From positions 1 to 47,070 of the forward strand of contig JAKKUO010000015.1 of NCBI GenBank assembly GCA_021890795.1: DNA of 47,070 nucleotides. The letters are read 5' to 3'. The notes under the pieces are model-generated. The model had not been told where the DNA came from. It was given only the letters and a program-made list of their open reading frames with translations, and did not search any database. Numbering within the stretch: position 1 is the first letter of the stretch; every line of letters begins with the position of its first letter. Made by a program: the position numbers and the translations under genes. This document shows positions 7,361 to 14,741 of the stretch, one piece after another. The DNA comes from Bacillota bacterium (GTDB lineage Bacteria > Bacillota > Sulfobacillia > Symbiobacteriales > ZC4RG38).

Positions 7361-8899
7361 CTAGTTCCCGGTGCTGGCGAAGGAGCGGATCTTCTCCGCG
7401 TGGGGCTTCAGATGCTGGCGGATGGTCTCCAGGTCGATGCGGCCGTCCTTCAGGTACTTGCCGCCGCCGATGATGTCGTGCCAGGCCTCGAGCCACTGGT
7501 TGCTCACCTGGGGCCAGGCCTTCAGGGTCGGCTTGAAGGCGGTGCCGGCCTCGTATTGGGCCTTGGCCACCCGGAAGACGTCCCGCATCCAAGGCTCCTC
7601 AAAAGCCTGGTCGAGGCCATCGAGGACGTCCTTGCGAATCGGCATCATGCCGAAGGCCTTGGACTCGGCCAGGTGGACCTCATAGCTGGTGATGAACCGG
7701 GCCAGCTCATAGGAGAGCTTCGGATCCGGCGAGGTGGCCGGGATGCCCCACCACCAGCCCGAGGCGTTGGACATGTGGGTCCCCACCCGCTTCGGGGTGC
7801 CGTCCGGGTTCATCGCCAGGGAGACCCCCGCCGGCATGATCGCCAGGCCCATGTCGTCGGGGTCCGGCATGTAGCCCTGCATGGTGGGGTGGGAGCCGCC
7901 GTGGACGAAGAAGGCGTCGATCTGGTGCATGAAGGAGAGGAAGACCTGCCCCTCGGCGATGGCCTGCCAGATGCTGCCGCCGGTCCACTCCTCGGTGAAC
8001 ATCCGGGGGTTGTAGATGCCCAGTTCCTTCTGCAGGGCCTCCCAAGCAAAGGCGTCGACCACCGCGTCGGTGTCGCCGTTCAGCATGTCCTCGGGCTGGC
8101 CGCCGGCCTGGAGCACCTTGGTGAAGATCTCCGTGGTGGTACCCTCGTACTTCCGAGTCCGGTGGGCGATGCGGCCGGTCTTCACCCCGTTGTACTCGGT
8201 GTTAGCCCAGTAGTACCCCACCGCCAGCAGGTCATACCAGTCCCACTGGTTGGGGTCGGCCTCCACCTCAAAGCCCTTGGGGAGGCCGAAGCCGTTGTGC
8301 TTCTTGACCGCCTCGTTCAGCTCCGCCTCGAACTTCCGCCAGTTCTGCACCGCCTCGGCCACCTTGCTCTTGGAGTAGAGCATGGTGTTGGTCTCCAGCT
8401 TCCGGGGGATGTAGTAGACCACGCCGTTCTTGGTGCCGAACTGGACCGCGTCCTCGGCGTACTCCGCCAGGTCCTTCTGAAGCTGCTCCTCGCCGACGAT
8501 CTCCTTGAGGGGCATCAGGTAGCCCTGCTCTACCAGCGGGGTGACCAGGGTGTCGACGGTCTTGACCAGGCCGATGGTATGCTTGCCGGACTCCTTCTCG
8601 ATCCGGAGCATCTCGAGAACGTCGTCTTCCTTGTCAAAGGTGACGACGTTCAGCTTGACGCCCTTCTCCTGCTCGAACTTCTTCAGGATGTTCTCCCGGA
8701 AGTACTGGTCCTGGGCGTCCATCATCCGGATCAGGACCGTCATCTCCTTGGCGCCCTGGGTGCCGCTGCCGGTCTGCTGGCTGCCGCCCGGTGACTGGCC
8801 GCCGGACTGGCTGGTGGTGGGTTTGGCGCAGCCTGTGGCCGCTACAGCGAGGGCCAGGAGCCCCGCGGCGACGGCGGCCAAGCCTCGACTCCTGCGCAT
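7361..8899 (-). CDS. Sugar ABC transporter solute-binding lipoprotein
   Basis: A 512-residue family 1 extracellular solute-binding protein. A signal peptide with positively charged start (MRRSRG) and hydrophobic core ends in the lipobox AATGC, so C24 should be lipidated and the protein anchored outside the membrane. A Ser/Gly/Gln-rich linker (to about residue 48) precedes the folded part, which starts KEMTVLIRMMDAQDQYFREN. Later parts such as WWWGIPATSPDPKLSYELARFI fit the two-lobed fold. The residues that set ligand specificity cannot be read from sequence alone, so the sugar is unknown. It is upstream of both permease genes, as usual. Confidence 0.9.
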   Translation of the reverse strand: MRRSRGLAAVAAGLLALAVAATGCAKPTTSQSGGQSPGGSQQTGSGTQGAKEMTVLIRMMDAQDQYFRENILKKFEQEKGVKLNVVTFDKEDDVLEMLRIEKESGKHTIGLVKTVDTLVTPLVEQGYLMPLKEIVGEEQLQKDLAEYAEDAVQFGTKNGVVYYIPRKLETNTMLYSKSKVAEAVQNWRKFEAELNEAVKKHNGFGLPKGFEVEADPNQWDWYDLLAVGYYWANTEYNGVKTGRIAHRTRKYEGTTTEIFTKVLQAGGQPEDMLNGDTDAVVDAFAWEALQKELGIYNPRMFTEEWTGGSIWQAIAEGQVFLSFMHQIDAFFVHGGSHPTMQGYMPDPDDMGLAIMPAGVSLAMNPDGTPKRVGTHMSNASGWWWGIPATSPDPKLSYELARFITSYEVHLAESKAFGMMPIRKDVLDGLDQAFEEPWMRDVFRVAKAQYEAGTAFKPTLKAWPQVSNQWLEAWHDIIGGGKYLKDGRIDLETIRQHLKPHAEKIRSFASTGN

Positions 8900-8937
8900 T
8901 TCCCATCTCCCCCTCGTGGTGGATGTGGTGTATGGAC

Positions 8938-10158
8938 TCAGGCGCCGACGGGCAGCGGGACCGGCTGAAAGAGCGGCCGCATCACCAGGGCGGCCACCCC
9001 AATCCCCGGCGCATCCGGGCCGAGGGCGCTGGGGATCACGCCCACCTGGTTCCGGAAGGCCGGGTAGAGCCGCTGGGTCGCGGCTGTCGTGGCCGTCTCC
9101 CAGTACTCGGGCCCTTCCAGGGCCAGCTTACCGCCGAGCACCAGAGCTTGCGGGTTGTAGAGGTTGATGAGGTTCGCCAGGCCCACCCCCAGGTAGGTCG
9201 CGGCCTCCCGGATGGCGGACTGGACCAGGGCGTCGCCCGACCGGGCCGCCTGGATGAGGTCGTCCAGCCGCAGCCCCTGGGCGAGGAGATCCACCGGTGC
9301 GGCTACCGGCGGCCCCTGCCGGGCCTCCCAGACCCGACGCATCACGGAGAGGCCTGAGGCCAGGGTGCCCAGGCACCCCCGGTTGCCGCAGTGGCACTGG
9401 GGGCCGCTGAGGTCGACGGTGGTGTGGCCCAGTTCCCCGGCCACCCGGTCCCGGCCCCGGTAGAGCTCGCCGCCGACGATGAAGCCGGCGCCGATGCCGT
9501 AGTCCACGTAGACGAAGACCGAGTTGGGCATCCCCCGGGTGGCGCCGCACCAGAACTCCCCGAAGGCGGCGGCGTTGGCGTCGTTCTCCAGCACCACCGG
9601 CAGACCCAGCCGCTCCCGGAGGAGGACGCCCACCGGGGCGCTCCGCCAGCGGAGGTTGGGGGCGTAGAGGACGAACTCGCCGTCGGCGTCGACAGTGGCC
9701 GGGAGGGAAACCCCCACCCCCAGGATCTGATCGGGCCCAATGGCGGCCTCGGCCAGCACCTCGCCGACTAGCCGGGTCACCAGGTCCACGACCGCCTGGG
9801 GCTCGGCCCCCGGGGGCAGGGGCTGAGCCCGGCGGCGCAGGGGTTCACAGGCCAGGCTGACCAGGAGCACCGCCACCTCGTCGACCCCGACCTGGACCCC
9901 CAGGGCAAAGCGGGAGGAGCTGAGCCGGACCATCACCGGCTTGCGGCCGCCCCGGGAGGCACCCAGGCCCACCTCCTCGATGAGCCCCCGCTCCAGGAGG
10001 CCGGAGCAGAGGTTGGAGACGGTGCCGGTGGTGAGCCCCGTGAGGCGCGCGATCTCCGCCCGGGAGATGGGGCCGTGCTCCCGGACGCAGTTGAGGATCA
10101 GGGATTCATTCATCTTGCGGACCAGTTCCTGGTTGCCCCGCAGCGCCAGTCGAGACAT
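8938..10158 (-). CDS. ROK-family transcriptional regulator (NagC/XylR type)
   Basis: A 406-residue repressor. An N-terminal winged helix-turn-helix (residues ~10-75: GPISRAEIARLTGLTTGTVSN) precedes a ROK sugar-binding domain. The kinase-type DxGGT loop is absent (GVQVGVDE instead), so it should not phosphorylate sugar. ENDANAAAFGEF is retained, as is a zinc motif CHCGNRGCLG in which the usual glutamate after GCL is glycine. It probably senses the transported sugar or its phosphate and controls this operon. Its gene lies between the GH63-like hydrolase and the binding-protein genes. Confidence 0.88.
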   Translation of the reverse strand: MSRLALRGNQELVRKMNESLILNCVREHGPISRAEIARLTGLTTGTVSNLCSGLLERGLIEEVGLGASRGGRKPVMVRLSSSRFALGVQVGVDEVAVLLVSLACEPLRRRAQPLPPGAEPQAVVDLVTRLVGEVLAEAAIGPDQILGVGVSLPATVDADGEFVLYAPNLRWRSAPVGVLLRERLGLPVVLENDANAAAFGEFWCGATRGMPNSVFVYVDYGIGAGFIVGGELYRGRDRVAGELGHTTVDLSGPQCHCGNRGCLGTLASGLSVMRRVWEARQGPPVAAPVDLLAQGLRLDDLIQAARSGDALVQSAIREAATYLGVGLANLINLYNPQALVLGGKLALEGPEYWETATTAATQRLYPAFRNQVGVIPSALGPDAPGIGVAALVMRPLFQPVPLPVGA

Positions 10159-10167
10159 GGGTGTCCC

Positions 10168-11391
10168 TCACCCCTCTCCCAGGCCGGCGGCGAGGTCCAC
10201 CACCAGTGCGGTCCAGGACTGCCGGTCGGGGCCGTAGCCCTGGCCGGTCTCCGGGTGGAAGTACTCGTGAAAGCCGCTGCGGGCCACCAGTTCCACAAAC
10301 CGCTCGGCGATGGCCCGGGCCTCGGCGGCATACCCGTACCGCTCGAGTCCCCGGATCACCAGCCAGTTGACACTGGCCCAGACGTTGCCCCGCCAGTAGG
10401 CGTCCGGCCGGTAGGTAGGTTCCGAGACTGCCACCGACGGCACCGGGAACCGGGTCCAGAACCGCCGGGGGTCCCGCAGATGCTCCACCAGCCGGGCCGC
10501 CTGCTCCCGGTCCGGCACGCCGCCGTAGAGGGCGATCAGCCCCGCGGGGGTGAGGCACCGGATGGGATCTTCTGCCCTGCCGGCCAGGTCCCAGTAGTAC
10601 CCGGCGGCCGGATCCCACATCCGCTCGTTCACCGCATCCCGGACCTGCCGGGCCCGGCGCCGGGCCGCGGCGGCCTCGGCTTCCCGGCCGAGGAGCAGCG
10701 CCAGTTCCGCCAGCGCGTCGAGGCCCGCGGCGTAGATACTGTTGAAGTCCACCGCCTCGACAGCAAAGCCTCCGGCCGCCTCCAGGGCCGCGGCGTCGTG
10801 GCCGGCCCGGCGCAGGTCCGCCACCAGCCGGGCCCGCCAGCGCCGAAGGCCGTCGTCATCCTCCGGCGCCGCATCGGCGAAACGGTCCCAACGGGGGGAG
10901 CTGTCCCAGCCGGATTCCCAAGGGTGGATGATGGTCACCAGCCCGTCCCCGTCGGGGTCCCGGCGCCGGGCCAACCAGTCGTAGTGGGCCCGGAGGGCCG
11001 GGTAGGTCTCCGCGACAAAGGCAAGGTCGCCGGTGCGGCGGTAGGTAGCCAGCACCGCCTGCGCCAGCAGGGGCGGCTGAGTGATGGTGCTGGCGTGGGG
11101 CCGGCCCCAGAGGGCGGTGCCGCTGCCGTCCCAGTAGGCCATGTGGGGGACCATCCCCTGGTCGGGTCCCTCCGCCTCCTGATGGACCAGCAAGGCCCGG
11201 AGTTCGGCCTTGGCCAGGTCGGGGTCGAAGTGCAGGTGGACCAGGGCGTGGAAGCAGGAGTCCCACAGCCACTGGTGCTCGTAGGTGTGGGGCGCAGGGC
11301 GGACGTAGGTGTGCCCCCGGACCGTTACCCGGTTGCTCTCCAGGACGGCCCGGGCTTTCTCCGCCAGCTCCCCGGCTATCCCATGGTGCAT
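10168..11391 (-). CDS. MGH1/GH63-like glycoside hydrolase
   Basis: About 407 residues; the ATG at 11391 is preceded by AGGTGAGA, while the frame to 11442 has no better site. The protein looks like an (alpha/alpha)6-barrel hydrolase: EHQWLWDSCFHALVHLHFDP near the N-terminus, GMVPHMAYW, TQPPLLAQAVLATYRRTGD, WESGWDSSPRWD and YRGNVWASVNWLVIRGLERY-like text near the end. Close relatives include mannosylglycerate/glucosylglycerate hydrolases of Thermus and Rubrobacter and GH63/trehalase-like enzymes. It has no signal peptide and is the first gene of the operon. A compatible-solute glycoside is therefore one possible substrate, but this is an inference. Confidence 0.72.
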   Translation of the reverse strand: MHHGIAGELAEKARAVLESNRVTVRGHTYVRPAPHTYEHQWLWDSCFHALVHLHFDPDLAKAELRALLVHQEAEGPDQGMVPHMAYWDGSGTALWGRPHASTITQPPLLAQAVLATYRRTGDLAFVAETYPALRAHYDWLARRRDPDGDGLVTIIHPWESGWDSSPRWDRFADAAPEDDDGLRRWRARLVADLRRAGHDAAALEAAGGFAVEAVDFNSIYAAGLDALAELALLLGREAEAAAARRRARQVRDAVNERMWDPAAGYYWDLAGRAEDPIRCLTPAGLIALYGGVPDREQAARLVEHLRDPRRFWTRFPVPSVAVSEPTYRPDAYWRGNVWASVNWLVIRGLERYGYAAEARAIAERFVELVARSGFHEYFHPETGQGYGPDRQSWTALVVDLAAGLGEG

Positions 11392-11627
11392 GGCTCTCAC
11401 CTGACTTGCTGGTTGGGTGGCTCCCCAGCAGGGGTCCCGCAAATAATTCTTCTTAAGCCAAATGATTAGCTTTAACTTCGCTTATCCACTAAGTGAATTG
11501 GTGGCGGGAATACCAAACTCCTGCTTGTACGGAATGTGACTTTTTTACATGGCCCGGTGGCCCGGGGGTTCCTTTTTCCGCGGCCCGGGGTTCCGGGCCG
11601 GGACGTCGAAGGGAAAACACACGAGAA
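11392..11627 (-). promoter_or_regulatory. AT-rich leader and probable promoter region of the sugar operon
   Basis: About 11440-11545 is the AT-richest non-coding stretch on this side of the window and lies just upstream of the first operon gene, so the promoter should be here. I see no clean -35/-10 pair. An imperfect inverted repeat TTAAGC-N10-GCTTTAA (about 11453-11475) could be an operator for the ROK regulator. Further up, GGCCCGG-GGTT-CCGGGCC (11582-11599) forms a compact hairpin. No gene is visible. Confidence 0.35.
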
Positions 11628-11718
11628 CTCGGACAGCCACGGGACCCGCGAAACAGGGGAGCCAGCCGCTGGCCACAAGGGCCGCCTCGGCCGCTCCCCT
11701 GCCCGTGTCCGAGTTTTT
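11628..11718. other. 91-nt nested hairpin (terminator or structured RNA candidate)
   Basis: Three nested helices can form: CTCGGACA (11628-11635) with TGTCCGAG, then CGGG with CCCG, then CAGGGGAGC (11654-11662) with GCTCCCCTG (11693-11701), capped by GCCG/CGGC and GGCC/GGCC around ACAAG. A ten-base one-sided bulge (11644-11653) interrupts the rod. On the plus strand it ends in TTTTT (11714-11718); on the minus strand it follows the last tad gene by about 40 bases and is followed by a T-richer tail. Termination of the tad operon is the simplest role. A small RNA on the plus strand is possible but has no clear promoter. Confidence 0.55.
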
Positions 11719-11753
11719 GTCGCTCCCTCGCCCTGAATCACTGCCCATTTGAT

Positions 11754-12275
11754 TCACTGGCCCTTGCCCGATTGGTCCTCGCAGAGCCCGCCTGGCTGCG
11801 CTTCCTGCCCGCCGCCTGTCCCACTGCCGCCGCCACTGCCGTCGCTGGTGTTCCAGCCCTGCCCGGGCCCTCCCTGGCCACCGTTCTGTCCGTTGCCCCT
11901 CGGAGCTTCGCCCGTTCCGGCTTCCCCACCTGGGGCGCCGCCCTGTCGCTGGTCCCGGCAGGGCAGGTCGCTCTGGGCCCAGGGGTCCTCTTCAGCCCCG
12001 GTCAGACCCTTTCCCCCGCCCGATGGCTTCCCACCTCCGGCTTCCCTACCCCCCGCCTGCCCTCCGGAGCGGCCGCTGCCCGGGTCTGGGCCCGTACGAC
12101 GGGAGGGCTCGCCGCCCTGCTCCTGTTGACCGCCGCCCCCGGCCCCCGGAGTGGGCTGCGGCTGTGCCCGGCCGCACCCGCCCAAGGCCACCGCCAGGGC
12201 CAGGGTCGCCGCCACCAGCCGCAGGGCTGCAGCCACCCGCTGCGACCGGGGACCGAGAAGGTCCTTATACCCCAC
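11754..12275 (-). CDS. Small Gly-rich lipoprotein at the end of the tad operon, function unknown
   Basis: A 173-residue protein starting at GTG 12275 behind GGAGGG. A signal peptide (VAAALRLVAATLALAVAL) ends in a lipobox, ALGGC. The remainder is almost entirely Gly, Gln, Ser, Pro and charged residues, with runs such as GGGGQQEQGG and GSGGGSGTGGGQ, so it is probably disordered and surface exposed. I recognise no domain. Its place after TadE suggests an accessory role in pilus anchoring or secretion. Low complexity makes the frame less certain than for its neighbours, but the signal peptide and lipobox support it. Confidence 0.55.
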   Translation of the reverse strand: MGYKDLLGPRSQRVAAALRLVAATLALAVALGGCGRAQPQPTPGAGGGGQQEQGGEPSRRTGPDPGSGRSGGQAGGREAGGGKPSGGGKGLTGAEEDPWAQSDLPCRDQRQGGAPGGEAGTGEAPRGNGQNGGQGGPGQGWNTSDGSGGGSGTGGGQEAQPGGLCEDQSGKGQ

Positions 12276-12319
12276 CGCGCCATCCCTCCGGCCCTAGGAT
12301 GCCCGGATTGGCCCACAGG

Positions 12320-12369
12320 GCGCGAGCCGGAACCGTCGGGGCCGCTTCGCGCGAGCCGGAACCGACGGG
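12320..12369 (-). repeat. Direct repeat, two 21-base copies, between tadE and the lipoprotein gene
   Basis: Bases 12320-12340 and 12349-12369 are identical apart from one T/A difference; each begins GCGCGAGCCGGAACCG, and the period is 29 bases. The copies fall in the 144-base gap after the tadE stop. Function unknown; they could be a small duplication. Confidence 0.7.
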
Positions 12370-12419
12370 TCCATTCCGCCTCGGGGGGCGGCGGGACGCC
12401 GTGCAACGCACGGGGGCGG

Positions 12420-12836
12420 TCAAGGGGCCGTCCAGGGTACCCGGGCGGTCCGCGTCACCCGCGGCATCGGCACCACCTGGCTGCCCAGGCGCAGGGCGGT
12501 AGGAATCTGGCAGGTGACCTCGATTTCCAAGAGTTCCAGGGGCGGGTGGGCGGCGGACACCGCCACCGGCCGGCGGTCCACGGTCTCCAAGCGGCAACCG
12601 AGGTGGGCCGGAGCCGCCGCGGCCAGGACCACCTGAGCCCGGTTCCCCGCGTCCTCCCAGGACACCTGGGCGGCGGCTACGGCCGCTCCCTGGGCCAGGG
12701 ACTGGGTCACCATCACGGTGTACCCTGCCAGCGCAATCTGCCACAGGAGGGTTCCGGTGAGCAGGATCAGGGGCAGCATCCCCAGGTACTCCACCGCATA
12801 GCTCCCGCCCTCTTCTCCCCACAGGCGCCGGCACAC
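12420..12836 (-). CDS. TadE-like pseudopilin
   Basis: A 138-residue protein. The N-terminus has a short charged leader, then GGSYAVEYLGMLPLILLTG: the glutamate followed by a single hydrophobic helix is the hallmark of TadE/TadF pseudopilins, which are cleaved by a prepilin peptidase. The rest is a small soluble domain exposed outside the membrane. It follows the two TadB/TadC-like membrane proteins and probably helps assemble or stabilise the Flp-type fibre. No major Flp pilin (a ~50-70 residue protein) is seen nearby. Confidence 0.8.
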   Translation of the reverse strand: MCRRLWGEEGGSYAVEYLGMLPLILLTGTLLWQIALAGYTVMVTQSLAQGAAVAAAQVSWEDAGNRAQVVLAAAAPAHLGCRLETVDRRPVAVSAAHPPLELLEIEVTCQIPTALRLGSQVVPMPRVTRTARVPWTAP

Positions 12837-12860
12837 GGCCGACCCCTCCTCTTCAGGCTC

Positions 12861-13781
12861 CTACGGCCCCACCAGTGGGCCAAGGCCCAGGGTCTCCGGA
12901 TGGTACCAGATGTTGAGAACGATCAGGCCCAACAGGAAGAGCAGCACCCCCGGGGTGACCAGGCAAGTGGTCACCAGGGTGAGCCGGGGCCGGAGATAGC
13001 CGGCTTGCTCCCGGGCCCGGGCCAGGCGGGCGGCCCGGAGGTCCCTGGCCTGGGCCGCCAGGGCTCCGGCCAGGGGCGCCCCCAGTTCCAGTCCCTGGCC
13101 CAAAAGGTCGCAGAGCCACCGGAGTTCGGGGCAATCCGTCCGGGCCAGCAGATGGCTCAAAGCCTGGCTCCGGGGAACGCCCAAGGCGGTCTCCTGGAGG
13201 TAGCGGCGGAATTCTTCTGCCAGCGGGCCGGAAAAGTGCTTGCAGAGGGCGGCCAGAGCCGGCTCCAGGGCAGAGCCGGCCCCCAGGCTCAGCGCCAGGA
13301 GATCCAGGAAGTCCGGCAGCGCCCGGGCAATCTGGCGCTGCCGGGCGGCGGCCAACCGGCGCAGGGCCCAGCCGGGGGCAAGCCAGCCGAGGAGCGGCAG
13401 TACCGGCAGGATGTGCGGCCCCGCCACCCTGCTCAAGACCATAGCCCCCGCCAAGACCAGTCCTGCCAGGCCTAACCCGGCCTGCAGGGCCACCAGGTCC
13501 TCGACCTCCAGGTCCCAGGGCCGTCCGGCCCGGTCCAGGAGCTCCGCCAGCCCCGCCCGACCCCCCGGGTCCAGCAGCCTGGGCACCAGGGGCCGGCATC
13601 GGTCCGCCAGGGCCAGGAGGACGCCGCGCACGGTATCCGTCGCGCCGTCACCAACCCTGCCCGCACCCAGCCGCCCCTGGAGCGCGAGCCGCTCCGCGCG
13701 GCTGCGGGCGAGCCAGAGTATCCCGGTTAGGGTGCAGGCCCAGGCAGCGACAGTGAGGGAGAGAATCCACCCCAGAACCAC
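12861..13781 (-). CDS. tadC: TadC-like inner-membrane platform protein (type II secretion F domain)
   Basis: About 306 residues. I chose GTG 13781, four bases after the TadB stop, with AGGTG in the end of tadB as ribosome site; the frame to 13883 would overlap tadB by ~100 bases. An N-terminal helix (VVLGWILSLTVAAWACTLTGILWL) precedes a GspF/TadC domain with ARALPDFLDLLALSLGAGSALEPALAAL and LGVPRSQALSHLLART. A C-terminal membrane segment includes PGVLLFLLGLIVLNI. With TadB it should form the membrane platform on which the CpaF ATPase works. Confidence 0.88.
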   Translation of the reverse strand: MVLGWILSLTVAAWACTLTGILWLARSRAERLALQGRLGAGRVGDGATDTVRGVLLALADRCRPLVPRLLDPGGRAGLAELLDRAGRPWDLEVEDLVALQAGLGLAGLVLAGAMVLSRVAGPHILPVLPLLGWLAPGWALRRLAAARQRQIARALPDFLDLLALSLGAGSALEPALAALCKHFSGPLAEEFRRYLQETALGVPRSQALSHLLARTDCPELRWLCDLLGQGLELGAPLAGALAAQARDLRAARLARAREQAGYLRPRLTLVTTCLVTPGVLLFLLGLIVLNIWYHPETLGLGPLVGP

Positions 13782-13785
13782 GGCG

Positions 13786-14730
13786 CTACACCTGCATTTC
13801 CGCCAGGGCCCGGAGGATCCGCCAGGCGGTTCCCTGGACGGCAAGGAACGCCGCCAGCAGCACCAGCCCGGCGGGAGTGGCAAGGACGTTCAGAAACCCG
13901 GGCTGGATCAGGTTGAGAAAGAGGCCAGCCAGAAGGGGCATGAGGGGCAGGAGGCCGGCGACGGAGCGGACCTCCGCGGTGAGGGCCGCCACCTCCCGGG
14001 CAGCCACCTGGCGCTCGGCCAGGGCCCGTGCCAGGGTCGCCAGGGCCCCGGCCAGATCCCCGCCCAGCTCCCGCTGGAGCAGCATCGCAGTGGCCAGCAT
14101 CCGGACCTCGTCGCTCCCAACCCGCTCCACCAGGGTCTCCAGGGCGTCGGCCAGGGGCCGGCCCAGCTTGAGTTCCCCATCCACCCGCCGGAGGAGGGGC
14201 CCGGCAGGGGCCGGTGTCTCTGCGGCTGCCCGCTCCAGGGCCTGGGGCACCGTCAGGCCGGCCCGGAGCCCTGCGGCCAACCGGCCTGCCACCTCGCTTA
14301 CCTGAGCCCCGAGTTGTTCCGCCAACCGCTGCCGCCGGACCCGGAGCCCGGTCCGGGGCACCAGCCAGGCGACCAGGGCTGCCAGGGTGAAGTCCAAAGG
14401 AGACCGGAGCCCGAGCCACCGGCTGGCAAAGAGCCAGGCTCCGGCCAGGAGCAGGACCACTCCCAGGGCGAACCAGGCCGGCCGGAGGTCCAGGTTGGCC
14501 CGGACCAATTCCCGCCGGAGCCGCCGCCCAAGCGCCCCGGCGTCAAACCGGTCTGCCAGCAGGCTCAGGGGCCCCGGGTCCGGCGGGCAGGCCGGGGCCA
14601 CCAGCCACAGGGCTCGCCGCCGGATCCCCGCCGCCTCCCGCCGGGCCGCGGCCAGGAGGTACCCTCCCGCAGCAGCGGCCCCCGCCGCGGCCCCGGCCGC
14701 GAGGGCCGCTGCCAGCGTCGATCCCGCCAT
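13786..14730 (-). CDS. tadB: TadB-like inner-membrane platform protein (type II secretion F domain)
   Basis: About 314 residues from ATG 14730 (AGGTAGGGGG upstream), just after the CpaF stop; the longer frame to 14811 would overlap cpaF. N-terminal hydrophobic Ala/Gly-rich helix, a second segment FALGVVLLLAGAWLFASRWL, then the T2SS-F domain with VSEVAGRLAAGLRAGLTVPQ and LLQRELGGDLAGALATLARA. The C-terminus has two membrane helices and ends ILRALAEMQV. It is the paralogue of the TadC-like gene next to it, and the two are normally co-transcribed. Confidence 0.9.
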   Translation of the reverse strand: MAGSTLAAALAAGAAAGAAAAGGYLLAAARREAAGIRRRALWLVAPACPPDPGPLSLLADRFDAGALGRRLRRELVRANLDLRPAWFALGVVLLLAGAWLFASRWLGLRSPLDFTLAALVAWLVPRTGLRVRRQRLAEQLGAQVSEVAGRLAAGLRAGLTVPQALERAAAETPAPAGPLLRRVDGELKLGRPLADALETLVERVGSDEVRMLATAMLLQRELGGDLAGALATLARALAERQVAAREVAALTAEVRSVAGLLPLMPLLAGLFLNLIQPGFLNVLATPAGLVLLAAFLAVQGTAWRILRALAEMQV

Positions 14731-14741
14731 GGCTCGACCCC

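Noticed and set aside
1648-8794. Very long plus-strand open frames opposite the sugar operon
   Set aside because: They are dominated by Pro, Gly, Arg and Ala without domains and lie antisense to clear ROK, hydrolase and ABC genes; high GC at codon position three removes stops from the opposite frame.
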